In this document: positions 32,725 to 43,690 of the stretch, piece by piece
Numbering within the stretch: the stretch's first letter is position 1
Layout of the letters: each line of letters begins with the position of its first letter
Origin: Cercophora sp. LCS_1
Taxonomy: Eukaryota > Ascomycota > Sordariomycetes > Sordariales > Lasiosphaeriaceae
DNA: 64,000 nucleotides
Reading direction: 5' to 3'
NCBI GenBank assembly: GCA_036250225.1
Contig: JAPZLL010000007.1
Coordinates: forward strand, 1,302,001 to 1,366,000
Program-made: the position numbers and the translations under genes
The notes under the pieces: model-generated
The model's input: only the letters and a program-made list of their open reading frames with translations
Databases searched by the model: none
What the model was told of the DNA's origin: nothing

Positions 32725-35700
32725 GGTTTGAAGGGCCGAGGGAAGGTGAGGGGAAACCTCAATGTGGATGGGACGGAAAGAGTCTTGAGGCCCATTGGGT
32801 AGGTGAAGTCAGGGGAAAGTTGTGCCCAAGGATGGGAAGCAAGAGGTGGATGACATGCAGGGTGGTGAGGGAAGGAGCACTGGTGAGACGAATGAGAATG
32901 TGAGGTGAAGGCTCTACGGTGCTCACTTGCAGAGGCACTTGCAGAGGCAAGAACGGTTGAGTCTTTGGTTAGGACCGGTGGAACACAGAATTAACTTACC
33001 CATTGACTGAGTCAACTTCTGGTGTTGCTGCCGTAGGAGTCTCCGATATCTTCATCATACTGAAGCGCATGTTAGTCGACATTGTAACTGAGTTGTAACT
33101 GACAATGTTGTCATAGGAGGCCGAGGCGCTGTGCAATGCAATGATGAAGGAATACAAGATGCACCACTACTAGTCTCACTTCATGGAAGACCTGGACCTG
33201 GCACTGAATTTCGTGCAGTAGGTGACCAAGAGCGCCGGGGTTGCCAGAAGACAAAGGCAAAAATATCTTACCTGCCAGAGGGGGACCGCGTTATTATTGG
33301 TCTGCCACACATCACAAGTCAGCCCAATTGAGTCTTAAAAGATGGGACGGAAAATGGAACGACACAAGCAAGCCTAACAAGGAACAAAAGGAAAGGGGTT
33401 GGTTGGAACCATGAGCCATGCGCAACAGCGCGACTCACCGCCTTCACTTGAGGCATCATCACCACACCATGCCAATCCACCATCTCACACCGCCAACACT
33501 GCGCCAAGCCACCACCAAAGAGTCGGCAGCCAGCAGGGGAAGCACTCACTCATCCATCACCTCATCCTCGCCCATGGGAGCAAACTGCGCAGCAGCAGTG
33601 GGGCCGTCCCGGTCGCCTCCGCTCCTCCCGGCACCCGGCCCAACAACAACGGCGTCCTCGGCGTAACTTTCCGCCATTTGGGAATAGACTTCAAGAGATG
33701 GAATTTTGACTCTGAGGCTGATGTTAGCGCATCATGACGCAAACCGGGAAAGGCTGATGAGTGCCGGGCAGAACGTGGACGAGAAAGCAAAAAAAGGACA
33801 TAAAAGGAGATGAGGCTCGAAAACACTGAGGACGGGCGATGCGCGTTAGGGGCGGCACGAACTGATGATGCGTGCTGAGGAAAAAAACGGAATGGATTGA
33901 AGATAACGCGACTCACAACAACAGAACGGAGAAACGGTCTAGAGTAAATAGCGATAAATGGCCAAAAGTAGACCTGGAGAGACCAGGACCCAACACAACG
34001 CGGGCCAGTAAAGCCCTTTTATAACTCTCACAAACAAAGTTTCAAGAAAAGAGAGAGATTGTTGGGGACCCGGGTGACTCGAAGTCTTTTTTTCTGTTGA
34101 CAGGAAATGTAGGATAGAATCTTGCCAAGTGGGGAGGGTATTGATGGATGATGGATAGACTTTGAGGATGGTGTGTGCTGAAAATTTTAAAATTGTATTT
34201 ACCTAGGCAAGAAGAAAGAAAAGCGCAATGCAATGTGGCAAGAGATGAGCGCCTCGTGTGTGGCCCTGGCCTTGGCTCGTGGGGATCCAATCGAGCGCTT
34301 TCTCTTCGAGAGGAGGGCCAAACCTCTCGTGCGACAGGAAAAGCACCGGGTCAGGTTCGTGTGCTGAGGCCAATCAGAACGAGCAAGCTTTGTTTCTCTC
34401 GGCGGCGATGTCTCGAGAATTACGATAAGAAACTTCACAGCGACCCAATAAAGTTGTGGGTGGGTTGGGTGGCGGCGTTGGGACGCGTGCAGATGAGCTG
34501 AGCCAGGTGGGAGACGTAGGTTTGGGTTCAGAGGCCGCGCTCAAGCTTCAACGGATCGGGGGGCCGACGAGGACTCGGGAATCCGGGACTCGGGACGCGC
34601 CGAAACACACAGCGAATGTAGTTCAGCAAATGTCGCGTATCGTCTGAACGAGGTTGCACGGCCAATGTGATGCGAAACTCGGACTCAATGCAGAGTTTCA
34701 CCTGGCTTGCGAATGCCAGGGGGCGCAAGAGACAGACAAGAGCGAGAGAGAGAGAGAGAGAGAGTTGGAGAGTGAAAGCGAGGAAGAGAGGAGAGGGCCG
34801 AGCCAAGGGAGGGAAGGGGACACGACCGACAAGAACGCAAACGCCTTCCGGGGGGGCTGCGTCAAGTGGGTAGGTTGGATAGCCCCAGGTTATTAATTGA
34901 TCAGAAAACCAAGGGAGACAAGGTTATTCGGTAGTCTGAGTCTTGGGGGGGGTGATGGGTCCCGTCCCAGGAGGGTACAAAGTACCGCAGGATGACGGGA
35001 GAGGATGATTCACCTCTGCTCGCCTTCAGCCAAATTGCCAACTGGACCACAAAAAAGGTGCAGCCACACAACCTCGACATAGAGACGCTTGCAATAAGTT
35101 GTCCCAGGTATTCAACTTCAAGTCATAGACATTTATAGCATTTCGATGCATCGATGTTCTGCTTGTAGCCCTCCATCAGAGACAGACAGCAGGCTGCGTG
35201 GCGTGGGTGGCCTGGTTATTTTGTCGGAGACTTGATTGCGCCAGTTGAGAATCCCAAGGATAAGAGCTAAGCGATCGAGTCTCTCCCCCCATTGGCCAGC
35301 CGCCGTGACGACTCGAAACCATGGCTCAGCCAAAGTCAGGCCCGGAAGGAAGAGCAGTGTCTCGCTGTTGGGGACAAACGAGAGCCTGTGAAGGAGGAAA
35401 AGGTGCAATATCGCTCGGATATTCGCACTCGAGGTCAGCAGCACCGCAACTCGGCCGAGAAAAAGTTTGAGGTTTCGCGGCAGTTGCCATTGCGCCCGGA
35501 TCTGAGTTTGCGTTTGTCAACGAAGGCAAATAAAAATTGGACTCCCTTGCTGCTGCTTCTCGTTTTCTTTTTCGCGCGTCCGCCTAGTGGCTCGTTGCTC
35601 CAAACTTAGCTGCCTCCAACACAGCGCCGCGGGCAGCTCTCAGTCAATGCAGCATTGGTCTCGCCTCTTGACCCCGGGCCAACCGAGGATGTTCAAGCCA

Positions 35701-37117
35701 TCTGAAACATGACACTCATTGCATCAACGTGATGCAACTCGATGCAAGTGCCCGTCACACAATCCATGATCACGGTCGCTCCAACAGCGATCGCTACAGT
35801 CACTTGGCCATCCAAGCCCATCCCACTACGAATGCCCATCTTGTACCCTTTCGACCGAGCTTCTGCCCGAGCGAATGAGAATGCGCAATTAAAATGCGAG
35901 CGTCTTTTTCGCTCCAGCAGTGTCGAGTCCCGAGTGGGCTGTCTGTCCAACCAGCCTTTGGCAGATGGAAAGCATTAATCTCGCCACGATAAGCCCTATG
36001 GTCCTGAGAGAGCGCCCGACGTTGGACAAGAGCTGTACTGTGCAGTCTGTCGGGAAAGGCGCAATGCGAGCCCTCGAAGAGCGGGCGACGGCTCGACCCC
36101 GGGTGGGACCCTTTGGGCTGCGCGAGTGACCTGACTGGCCAACTAACCCCAAACTCAAACCCGCAAACAACTTGGAACCCAGCCTAAATTGAGAGCAACA
36201 CGTCAGGCAAGCCGTCAATCTTGGTTTTTATTTTTGCCTTTGCTAGCTCGTGGGCAATGCGACCTCAGAGTCGAGGTCAGTCGAGCCCGTGGTAACCCAA
36301 TGACTGGGTGAGATTGGTGTGCGTCGCTGAGTGCGAAGTGATTGCCCTAAACACACACACGAAGTCTCGCCACGGATAGGCCCTCCCCGTTCAGGCGAGG
36401 TGTCGCCAGAAGCCACCATCCATCATGTGATTGCGCTCGCGATTGGTAACAGAATCGCGCCCGGCAGGCAACGGTGAGCCAATGCAAGCCAAGGTGGGCA
36501 GCGGCTGGGAACACATTCAGCTGAGTCAACCCAATGACAACTGTTCAGGCAGAGCAGCCCGTCAGATACTAGGAGCCAATACTAGGGCCCAGAGACGGAA
36601 AATGGGTGTGAGCTTGAGCTTGTTAGCAGCTGGAATTCCGCTGAGAGCATTGGGCGGGAACCCAACTCCGTTGCGAACGAACCAGTGGTTGCGCCATTCG
36701 GCCAAGGCAGGTATCCAGAGTTCTCGTTTACGTCGTGCAACAGTGTTCACTGGACAAAATGACCCAGCAGCGCACACGTGTGACCGAGAAGTCGACCCGC
36801 CACTTGTTGGTACCGACACTATTTTAAAATACTGGTGGCTTCCGGCAGGTCAGTTGTTGCGGGTGCGCTTGAGGCTCAGATTCGATGATCCTCTCTTCAG
36901 ATGAAACGCGTCCAGTAGCCCAGTCGGTGCCTCTGTGTGATATCTTGCTTGGGGAGTTTTTTTTTCCTCGAACGGGTGGACGCGATTCCTCAAAGCGTCG
37001 AAAATTCTGCAAAAAGCCCCGGGGAGTTCAACATAGCGGAGGAACCGGTCCGTGGTTTAGGGATCGAGTTTTCACCTCTTGACAAGCATCGCCAATCGTA
37101 ACATGTGGCTCCGAAAC
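32725..37117. other. Gene-poor 4.4 kb stretch upstream of the duplicated-domain gene
   Basis: Apart from a possible first coding exon at 33058-33000 (minus strand, MMKISETPTAATP), no convincing gene is seen. Open frames up to about 160 codons overlap on both strands without domains. On the minus strand, donor-like GTAAG sites at about 33271 and 32999 and acceptors at about 33059 and 32666 suggest a spliced leader for the gene ending at 30658. A GA microsatellite sits at 34744-34764. The stretch also contains the 3' flank of sen54. Confidence 0.5.
34744..34764. repeat. (GA)n microsatellite
   Basis: A perfect run of about ten GA dinucleotides, 21 nt long, in a purine-rich stretch. No gene is associated with it. 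Confidence 0.9.
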
Positions 37118-38560
37118 TCACCTGCCACCCCTCTTGCGTCCGCCTCTTCCTCCACCTCTGCCTCCACGTCCACCTTTCCCGCCTCGTGAAGGCTTTCCTC
37201 CCGCCTGGTACCTGATCCAACCGTCTGCTCGCTCGGATAGGGGTTCTAAGGAGAAGGCTCCTTCAGCGAAGCGCATGTAGTTGATGATTCCATGGTCGAC
37301 CACGGCCACCAGGGCGTTTCTGTGCCCGTGCTTAAGCCTTGCGGGTAAAAATCTCGGCGCTGACCAGTTGGGGTTGGGAAGGTCCAGTGGAGTGGAGCCA
37401 ATGAGCGCCGCGATTTGATCCAGCTTGGGCACGTCTGTGTCTTGAGCGTCTACAACGCTAACGTAAAAGTTTGGGGGTGGGTGTCGGAGCTTGGTCCATT
37501 TCTGTCCGGCCTTCCAGATGTGAAAGTGAATGGCAAAAGGCTCGTCCATGTCCCATGGACTGGAGGGTTTGGGGGACGGGATGTGACGGGGGATGAGAGC
37601 CATCTGTTTGTAAACCGAGACATATGAGCGGTAAAGGCCCGGTCGCACAAGGGGCCCGTACGCCTTCTCGGGGACGGACGGGAGCAGTGAAGTTAGCCAC
37701 TGCCATAATGTTGTCGCTGGCGGCTCCAGAGGCACCACCTGATCTTGCAGCGGTGGAGCTCGGAGGACGTTGTAACCTGCACGCTTCAAATTGGAGAACA
37801 CCTGGAACTTCTGGAGGCTGATCTTCCCGCGTTCGCCAACGTTGCCGATCAAGAGTGAGTAGGCGGCCTGGAGACTCAAGGGAACGCCGTACTTGTACTC
37901 CTCGTCGTCATCGCTTCCATCCGCCGTGTCTTCTGTGTCGTCCTTTGCTTTTGGTACGGCGGGAAAGATTTCTTCGAGGGGCACAGTTGGATACCACAAG
38001 TCCAGTGAGCCACGCTCCAGCAGATACAGCGCTTCCTCCGGGAGGAGCCAGTCCAGACCCTTGGCGGGAGCATCCTTGGCTTGACCTGGGACAGCGCGAC
38101 CAAGGTTCATGCTCGCAACTGATGATCTCTCGAGAAGCACGACCCGATCGCGGATATAGTAGTCGGGTGTCTTCTCTTCCTCCTTAATGTTTCTCCGCTT
38201 GGCCTCCTCTCGGTCGTCGTCGATCTCGTTGCCCGCCGGCCCTTTTGCCCACCACTTGGGAAAGTACCATCCGCGCACCCAATTCTGCGGCGTATGTGCC
38301 CGTGTATAGCTCAACACCTCCTGCATCGCCAGCCGACTTTGCTCGAGCGCATCTTCTTGTTTCCGCGTGCCAACCGACTCAAAATCTTTGGCGCCTTTGC
38401 GAATGGTCTGTGCCGAGACATTTGTGTTCTTGACGAAAGACCTGAAATCCTGCACTTCCTCCTCAAGCGCCTCTTCGGCCGTCAACCTCTCCTCTCCACC
38501 CTCAACCGAGGGAGTCGCGATCGGCGTCGCCGTCGGAACATCGTCGTCGTCAAGCGGCAT
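37118..38560 (-). CDS. sen54: tRNA-splicing endonuclease subunit SEN54
   Basis: 480 residues, no intron. Structural subunit of the heterotetrameric endonuclease (Sen2-Sen34-Sen15-Sen54) that excises introns from pre-tRNA. The Sen54 N-terminal domain is at about 65-215, with the hallmark segment GLDWLLPEEALYLLERGSLD near 170-190 followed by PLSLQAAYSLLI. The C-terminal fold ends with VVDHGIINYMRFAEGAFSLE. As expected for this non-catalytic subunit, no nuclease Tyr/His/Lys triad is apparent. The extreme C-terminus is an RGG-type tail (GGRGGRGGGRGGRKRGGR) that could add RNA affinity. The protein starts at MPLDDDDVP. It lies about 670 bp from an intron-containing tRNA-Leu gene on the same strand. 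Confidence 0.93.
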   Translation of the reverse strand: MPLDDDDVPTATPIATPSVEGGEERLTAEEALEEEVQDFRSFVKNTNVSAQTIRKGAKDFESVGTRKQEDALEQSRLAMQEVLSYTRAHTPQNWVRGWYFPKWWAKGPAGNEIDDDREEAKRRNIKEEEKTPDYYIRDRVVLLERSSVASMNLGRAVPGQAKDAPAKGLDWLLPEEALYLLERGSLDLWYPTVPLEEIFPAVPKAKDDTEDTADGSDDDEEYKYGVPLSLQAAYSLLIGNVGERGKISLQKFQVFSNLKRAGYNVLRAPPLQDQVVPLEPPATTLWQWLTSLLPSVPEKAYGPLVRPGLYRSYVSVYKQMALIPRHIPSPKPSSPWDMDEPFAIHFHIWKAGQKWTKLRHPPPNFYVSVVDAQDTDVPKLDQIAALIGSTPLDLPNPNWSAPRFLPARLKHGHRNALVAVVDHGIINYMRFAEGAFSLEPLSERADGWIRYQAGGKPSRGGKGGRGGRGGGRGGRKRGGR

Positions 38561-39231
38561 GACGTGAGATCGTGAAGTCGGATGCGGCGAGAGTCCAAGC
38601 CTGTGGGTGTCGGGGCCTTCGAGGACAGTGCAAAGTTCAGTGGTCAGAAAAGAATTCCTGACAACGTTTTAGCTCTTTACAGTGAGTTTGGAATCTGGAG
38701 GTGACAGCCCGTCAACGATGAGTCGGAGCACAGGCCTTGACCAAAATTCGAGGTGGGGCTCGGCGTCGGCTTCTTCCGGGCCGTTTTACACTTGAACTCA
38801 AAGGCAAAAGTAGTTCAGATGGTGCAAGCAATTGCCCAAACATACGTAGATATTATGGAGCTCATTGAAGAATCGAGCATAGAAGGCTACGTCTCAAATC
38901 TAACCAGACCTATGGTGGGCATTCATCATTACCTCGTTTGCAAGACAGGCGTATGGATTCCCGATACCGTTCTGATCTCATGAGCTATAGGTATAGGAAC
39001 ACCGGGACCCGATGCCTTGGTGCTGGGCATGTGGGGTTCTGCCGCCACCGTTCCCGTCACCCACGGAAAAAAAAATGTCATGGGACTCACACCACAAATA
39101 TCTGTCGAGCCATGGCATGCCCTCACAAGCACGCAGTCACCATACACCTCAGTTACTTTGTAGATTGCCCAAGACTATATGAAACCTCGATCCAAACCAC
39201 AAAAAGAGAAGTACCGAAGCACTTGCACTGT
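38561..39231. other. sen54 promoter and tRNA 3' flank, no gene seen
   Basis: 670 bp with only short frames. Holds the sen54 upstream region and the RNA polymerase III terminator of the tRNA gene. Nothing else was recognised. Confidence 0.6.
39201..39205 (-). terminator. RNA polymerase III terminator of tRNA-Leu
   Basis: On the minus strand, TTTTT lies about 26 nt past the 3' end of the tRNA, as expected for a Pol III stop. Confidence 0.7.
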
Positions 39232-39324
39232 TGACAGAAGCGAGATTCGAACTCGCGCCCTTTCGGACTAGAGGTTTCATATGAGACCTAAATCTAGCGC
39301 CTTAGACCACTCGGCCATCCTGCC
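39232..39324 (-). tRNA. tRNA-Leu(UAG), intron-containing
   Basis: Minus strand, 93 nt. The seven-base acceptor stem pairs GGCAGGA with TTCTGTC (two G-U pairs), discriminator A. Box A is TGGCCGAGTGG and box B is AGTTCGAATCT. The anticodon stem CTAGA/TCTAG encloses the loop TTTAGG, giving anticodon TAG (Leu, codon CUA). About 13-14 nt (TCTCATATGAAAC) follow position 37, where nuclear tRNA introns sit, before the 3' half of the stem. A long variable arm and a GCGAG/CTCGC T stem fit leucine tRNA. Excision requires the SEN complex, whose SEN54 subunit is encoded next door. Confidence 0.95.
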
Positions 39325-39842
39325 TTGGATTGTTGTAGATCAGTTTAGAATTGCAGTAGTTGTGGGCAGCTCACAGCTTGGTGGGGTTCAACGACATCAT
39401 TTGGTGGGGCAAGCACCTTTTAGTCCCCACCCCCGACGCACCCCCTTCCAAATCACCACCTGGAACTAGAACTAGGTAGTCCCAAGGACTTGGTAGGTCA
39501 AACGATACCATGGACATATAAAATTTGCTCAGAGTCGGTCAATGTTTTACTAGGCACTTAAAATCCCCATGAATCATTCCAGTTCTCCTTCAATTTGGCG
39601 TTGTCACCATCATCCTGGAATGCTGGCAAACCAACGGGCCCCCTAGGTTCAGCAGAGGCTCCCTTGCCTTTCTTCCGGGGCTTCTGAATGTTGTTCTGGA
39701 TAAGGAGAGTTATCCCATCCCCTATTTGGACGCCAGTGAGAGAGAACCAGGATTGACAGTCAGTGGGAAGAAACCCAGTCATGTTGTTGCCTGGTATCAT
39801 AACAGCCACCATAATGTGCACTATTCAACAAACCGCAACGCC
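39325..39842. other. Between tRNA-Leu and the seryl-tRNA synthetase gene, no gene seen
   Basis: About 520 bp containing the 5' flank of the tRNA and the 3' flank of the synthetase gene. An 87-codon minus-strand frame (39821-39558) has no recognisable content. Confidence 0.55.
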
Positions 39843-41396
39843 TTACTCGGAATGCGCCCTTGGTCCAATCTTTTCTTTCCCGCCCATCCATGGCCGCAGG
39901 ACTTCAGGAATCGTAACTGACTTCTCATTCTCATTCCACCCGTTCTCCAATATGGCTGCCAGAACTCTTGGCACCGCCATCGCCGTGCCGTTGACCGTCC
40001 AGGGGTAAACAACCTTGCCACCTATCCTTGCCCTCGTCGCCAGTCGCCGACTCTGGTAGTCGGTGCAGATACTTGCACTTGTAACTTCTCCCCACCCGTC
40101 ATTCCTCTCTCTCCTCGAAGGGAAGAAAGCCTCGATGTCGCATTTTCTTGTGGCCGAGGCGCCGAGGTCTGTCGCCGGCATTTCTAGGACTCGGCAGTGC
40201 AGCCCCAGTGACCCAAGCATCTCAGTCTGCAAGTCCACCATCTCGTCAAAAACATCCTGCGTGTCCTCAGCATCTGGGGTCGTCCACGCAAACAGTTCAA
40301 CCTTTGTGAACTCATGTACTCGATACAGCCCCTTGTTCTCCACGCCTCGCGCGCCTGCCTCAGCCCTATAACACCTCGACACGGCTACCCTCTTCTTCGG
40401 CAATTCCCCCTCATCAAGCGTCGCATCAGCGTACATCCCGGCGAGGGGAATCTCCGCCGTCCCCGCCATGACGAGCTCCGGCTTCCCTCTCTCCCGGTCC
40501 TCCGGCGCCTGCGCAATGCCATAAACCTGGGTCTCCCCATTCTGATCCCTCGGCTGAAACCCACACGCCGACGCAATATGCCCATAAACCATACTCGGCG
40601 GACTAACCTGCCTCCACCCGGCCCTCGTTGCAGCCATCAACGCATAGCTCACCAGCGCCTGCTCCAACTCAGCCGCCTCATCCAGCAAATAATACCACCC
40701 CCATCCGCTCGTCTTTCCCGCAGCCGAAAAATCCAATATCCCCAACTCCGAACCAACATGCACATGTGACCGCCACACGCGATCCGACAACGCAGGCTCC
40801 GGCTCAGGATGATCATTGATGTAGCTCAACACCCTTGGCTCACTCCCGCGCGGCGTCTGATCACTCGTGAGGTTCGGGATAGCCAGCGCAAGCGCCTCCA
40901 TCTCAGCTGTTAGCCGGTCTTCGGCCTCCTCGATCTTGCTGAGCGCCGCTTTGATCCGTCGGCCGTCTTCGACGAGCTGGTCGCGCGAGAGCGAGCGGAA
41001 CCCCGCTGCTTCTTCATCGGCGTCGTCACACGATGTGTTGGGGTCGGCGAGTTGGCGGAGGAGGAGGTTGCGGCGCTCGCGCAGGGAGCGCCCTTCGTTG
41101 CGTTGGATGTGCCATTGGGCGAAGAGGTCGTTGATGCGGGCGGGGTAGGTCGCGGCGGTCGGGTAGTTTCGGTCGAGGCAGTTTTGGGCGTAGAGGGAGG
41201 GGTTTTGGCGGATGTGTTTGATGTCGAGGAGCGGTTTGGGGGCGGTCGCTGGGCGTGGGGAGGGGAGGTTGTAGAGGGGAGAAGTGGCGTGGTAGAGTCG
41301 GGGGTGGCGAGGAGGTTGGACACGGAGATGGGCGCAGTTCGGTTTGGTGACGAGGAGAGAGGTCAATGACCTCCGTGGGAGGGTTGGAGGCTTCAT
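39843..41396 (-). CDS. Mitochondrial seryl-tRNA synthetase
   Basis: 517 residues, no intron. Charges tRNA-Ser with serine in the mitochondrial matrix (the yeast counterpart is Dia4). The N-terminus (MKPPTLPRRSLTSLLV plus more Arg, no acids) is a mitochondrial presequence. A tRNA-binding helical arm at about 55-185 begins LLDIKHIRQNPSLYAQN. The class II catalytic domain follows: motif 1 region SYALMAATRAGWRQVSPP, motif 2 YRAEAGARGVENKGLYRVHEF (about 340-360) with the ATP-binding Arg, and motif 3 VNGTAMAVPRVLAAILEN (about 470-487). TAEIPL, the serine-binding loop, is present at about 313. The arm is shorter and more divergent than in the cytosolic enzyme, as usual for mitochondrial forms. Confidence 0.93.
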   Translation of the reverse strand: MKPPTLPRRSLTSLLVTKPNCAHLRVQPPRHPRLYHATSPLYNLPSPRPATAPKPLLDIKHIRQNPSLYAQNCLDRNYPTAATYPARINDLFAQWHIQRNEGRSLRERRNLLLRQLADPNTSCDDADEEAAGFRSLSRDQLVEDGRRIKAALSKIEEAEDRLTAEMEALALAIPNLTSDQTPRGSEPRVLSYINDHPEPEPALSDRVWRSHVHVGSELGILDFSAAGKTSGWGWYYLLDEAAELEQALVSYALMAATRAGWRQVSPPSMVYGHIASACGFQPRDQNGETQVYGIAQAPEDRERGKPELVMAGTAEIPLAGMYADATLDEGELPKKRVAVSRCYRAEAGARGVENKGLYRVHEFTKVELFAWTTPDAEDTQDVFDEMVDLQTEMLGSLGLHCRVLEMPATDLGASATRKCDIEAFFPSRRERNDGWGEVTSASICTDYQSRRLATRARIGGKVVYPWTVNGTAMAVPRVLAAILENGWNENEKSVTIPEVLRPWMGGKEKIGPRAHSE

Positions 41397-43690
41397 TTCT
41401 GCTCAATTGGTCATGGGCGAGGTTCTAGAGAGCTGTTTGGATCATGTTTTCTGGTTGCGCGGAGCATCAGGTGAGGTTCTTGGCAGAGCGGAAGCTGGCT
41501 GGGAAATTTCACGATGTGAAGCTATGACCACTTTCCACCTGATTGTTGTTTGCCCCGCTAACATTTTGGTTCAATGCACCCCGCGATGTTCTTGTCATTG
41601 AGCAGCTCATGTGAGTTGCTCAGACGCAACGACACTTGGGACGAGTACCCACTAGCTTCTGGTCGATGTCTTTCTTGGGCTCTGTATAACGCCTTCTCTT
41701 CTAAGATATTCGACAGCTCGGGAGGTTACTGCGTTCGAAGACAGCATGGGACCATGACCTCATCTCTGAATTGGGATTCGGGCTTGTGTTTTGTAGGCTC
41801 TTGACAAACCTAACCGGGTGTCAAAACCACGAGATCAGTTTGTCCCCCCCCTTCGTCCAGGGGCGCATATTTGACTTTTGGTGGGTTTACGCTGCGGACT
41901 CGAACGCATGGCACCTAAACATTGCCCTGCAGCTTTGGGTGAATTTCCCTTGGCGTTCCGTAGAGACCTATTGGTTCCAGCCTCTCAAGAGTGACAAGAT
42001 GTGGCAACTGCACTGGTCTGTCGTGTTTGCTCTCTTGGCTCTCATCAATAATCTGATCTGTCAAATGTCGAATTTGATTTATTGATCAACCTTCTGCTCG
42101 AGGATTACTGCAGGGAAAAGGAGAACCAAGACCCTAACGGAAATGGCATCTCAGAGAAGCCCGTATGATATTCCACAATAGGGAATAGTATGCAGATTAT
42201 CGAGGCGTTTACTATTAAACCAGTGTCCTCAGAGCATCCTAAAAGCCTAGGATGATGCTGGCTATGTCCGTTGGAAACACGTATCTCACTTCAGACAACT
42301 TGGGGCATCTCATCATCACCTAGATTTCGTGGACTGCCTTTCTTTCACCGACGTGTCCACGTCTCCCCAACAATCCCTTTTCCGACTTGACGCTGCATGC
42401 CATGACGTTGTGGTGTCTGCAGTGTTGCCCTTCATCATTTCCCAAAGCGGGGGCCTGCGGTGAAGTCGTGACGCTCGAGAGCCACTTTTACAGACATTCA
42501 TGTGATTGGTAGATTTGTCAAACGGTTTTGTTTCAAGATCGACATCTGTGACCTCACCCTCCGTTCCGTGCCAAGGATACCCGCCGGACACGTGCATTGC
42601 CCATTCTCATTGGGTCGATCTCGAGCATTTGCATGACTCAAGACTCGGAGCGGCGGAGGCCTTGTGGGAGAAGCCATTCAGAGGACAAGAGGGAAACTGA
42701 AGGGGGTCCAGAGTCTTGACGTCTTTGCTGATCAAGCAGGCGTCAACTGGTGGGTCGGTGGGCCTGACTATTTTTTCGTATTGCGGCTCTGTTTTCTCGG
42801 CATTCTTGTCATACCCTCCTCCAATACGATCAGTCTACCGGATTCTGTCGCAAGTAAAGACATCCCGCGATTGTCTCCAGTAACTTTGCCACTGGCGCTC
42901 CTAGAGTGAAGGTTGGAAATTCGGTTGGCACGTTGTGTGAAGAATGAGTCCGACTTCTAACCCTGGAGCCAACATACAAATGTATCGGACGCGTTCTTCA
43001 CACCGCGTGGTTGGCAGCGGTTATGTGGAGGCGTCGAAAGATGAAACAGGGAGAAAATGCAGGCGCGGGTGGGCCTGCCCCGCTAAAGCTCTTGTGAAGT
43101 CGATCGTCCCTGCGTTAGCCTGCCATCAGCCCGCCTCCAGAATCCACGGGCTGCCAGGATTGCAGCGGCGCCCCAACGCCATCTCCTTTCGTTCACTTAG
43201 CCGAGCCGCCGAAAAATGCTTGTGAAGCTTCCAATTGGTAACCAGGAATAGCTGGGATCGCTGGGGTCCAGTTCCAGGTCCGAAGAGGACCCCTTTCTTG
43301 GACGCAAAACCAAAATTTGAAGTCACATTCGAGCTCTCCGCTTTCCTATGTAACACAACGAAGTCTTTTCGTCTTTTTCCTTGCCTCTCCCACTGATCAA
43401 CACTCGTTTATCGCTCCCTGTTCCTCCAGATCTGGTACCATCTGAGGACAGGGCTTTTTGCTACCTTTGACGGTGCCATCCGTTCTCTTTGTCCATCTTG
43501 ACCCACGTCGCAGAATTCGCTGTCGCAGGCACAAGACCAAACAACCTCAAGCAAACACATCAAGCAGGACTTGATGTCCGCTTGACTTTCCGTCGGACCC
43601 CGAGATCATCGAGCCCCGCATTCCTCAACCAGCCTCTGACAGCATTGCCCCGCGAGTTCCACGTCTCGATCACCTCGAGATACTATATAA
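41397..43690. other. Divergent intergenic region, no gene seen
   Basis: 2.3 kb between the seryl-tRNA synthetase and the mechanosensitive-channel gene. It should contain both promoters. Frames are short and unremarkable. The last 350 bp is pyrimidine-rich, and TACTATATAA directly abuts the channel start codon at 43691. Confidence 0.5.
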
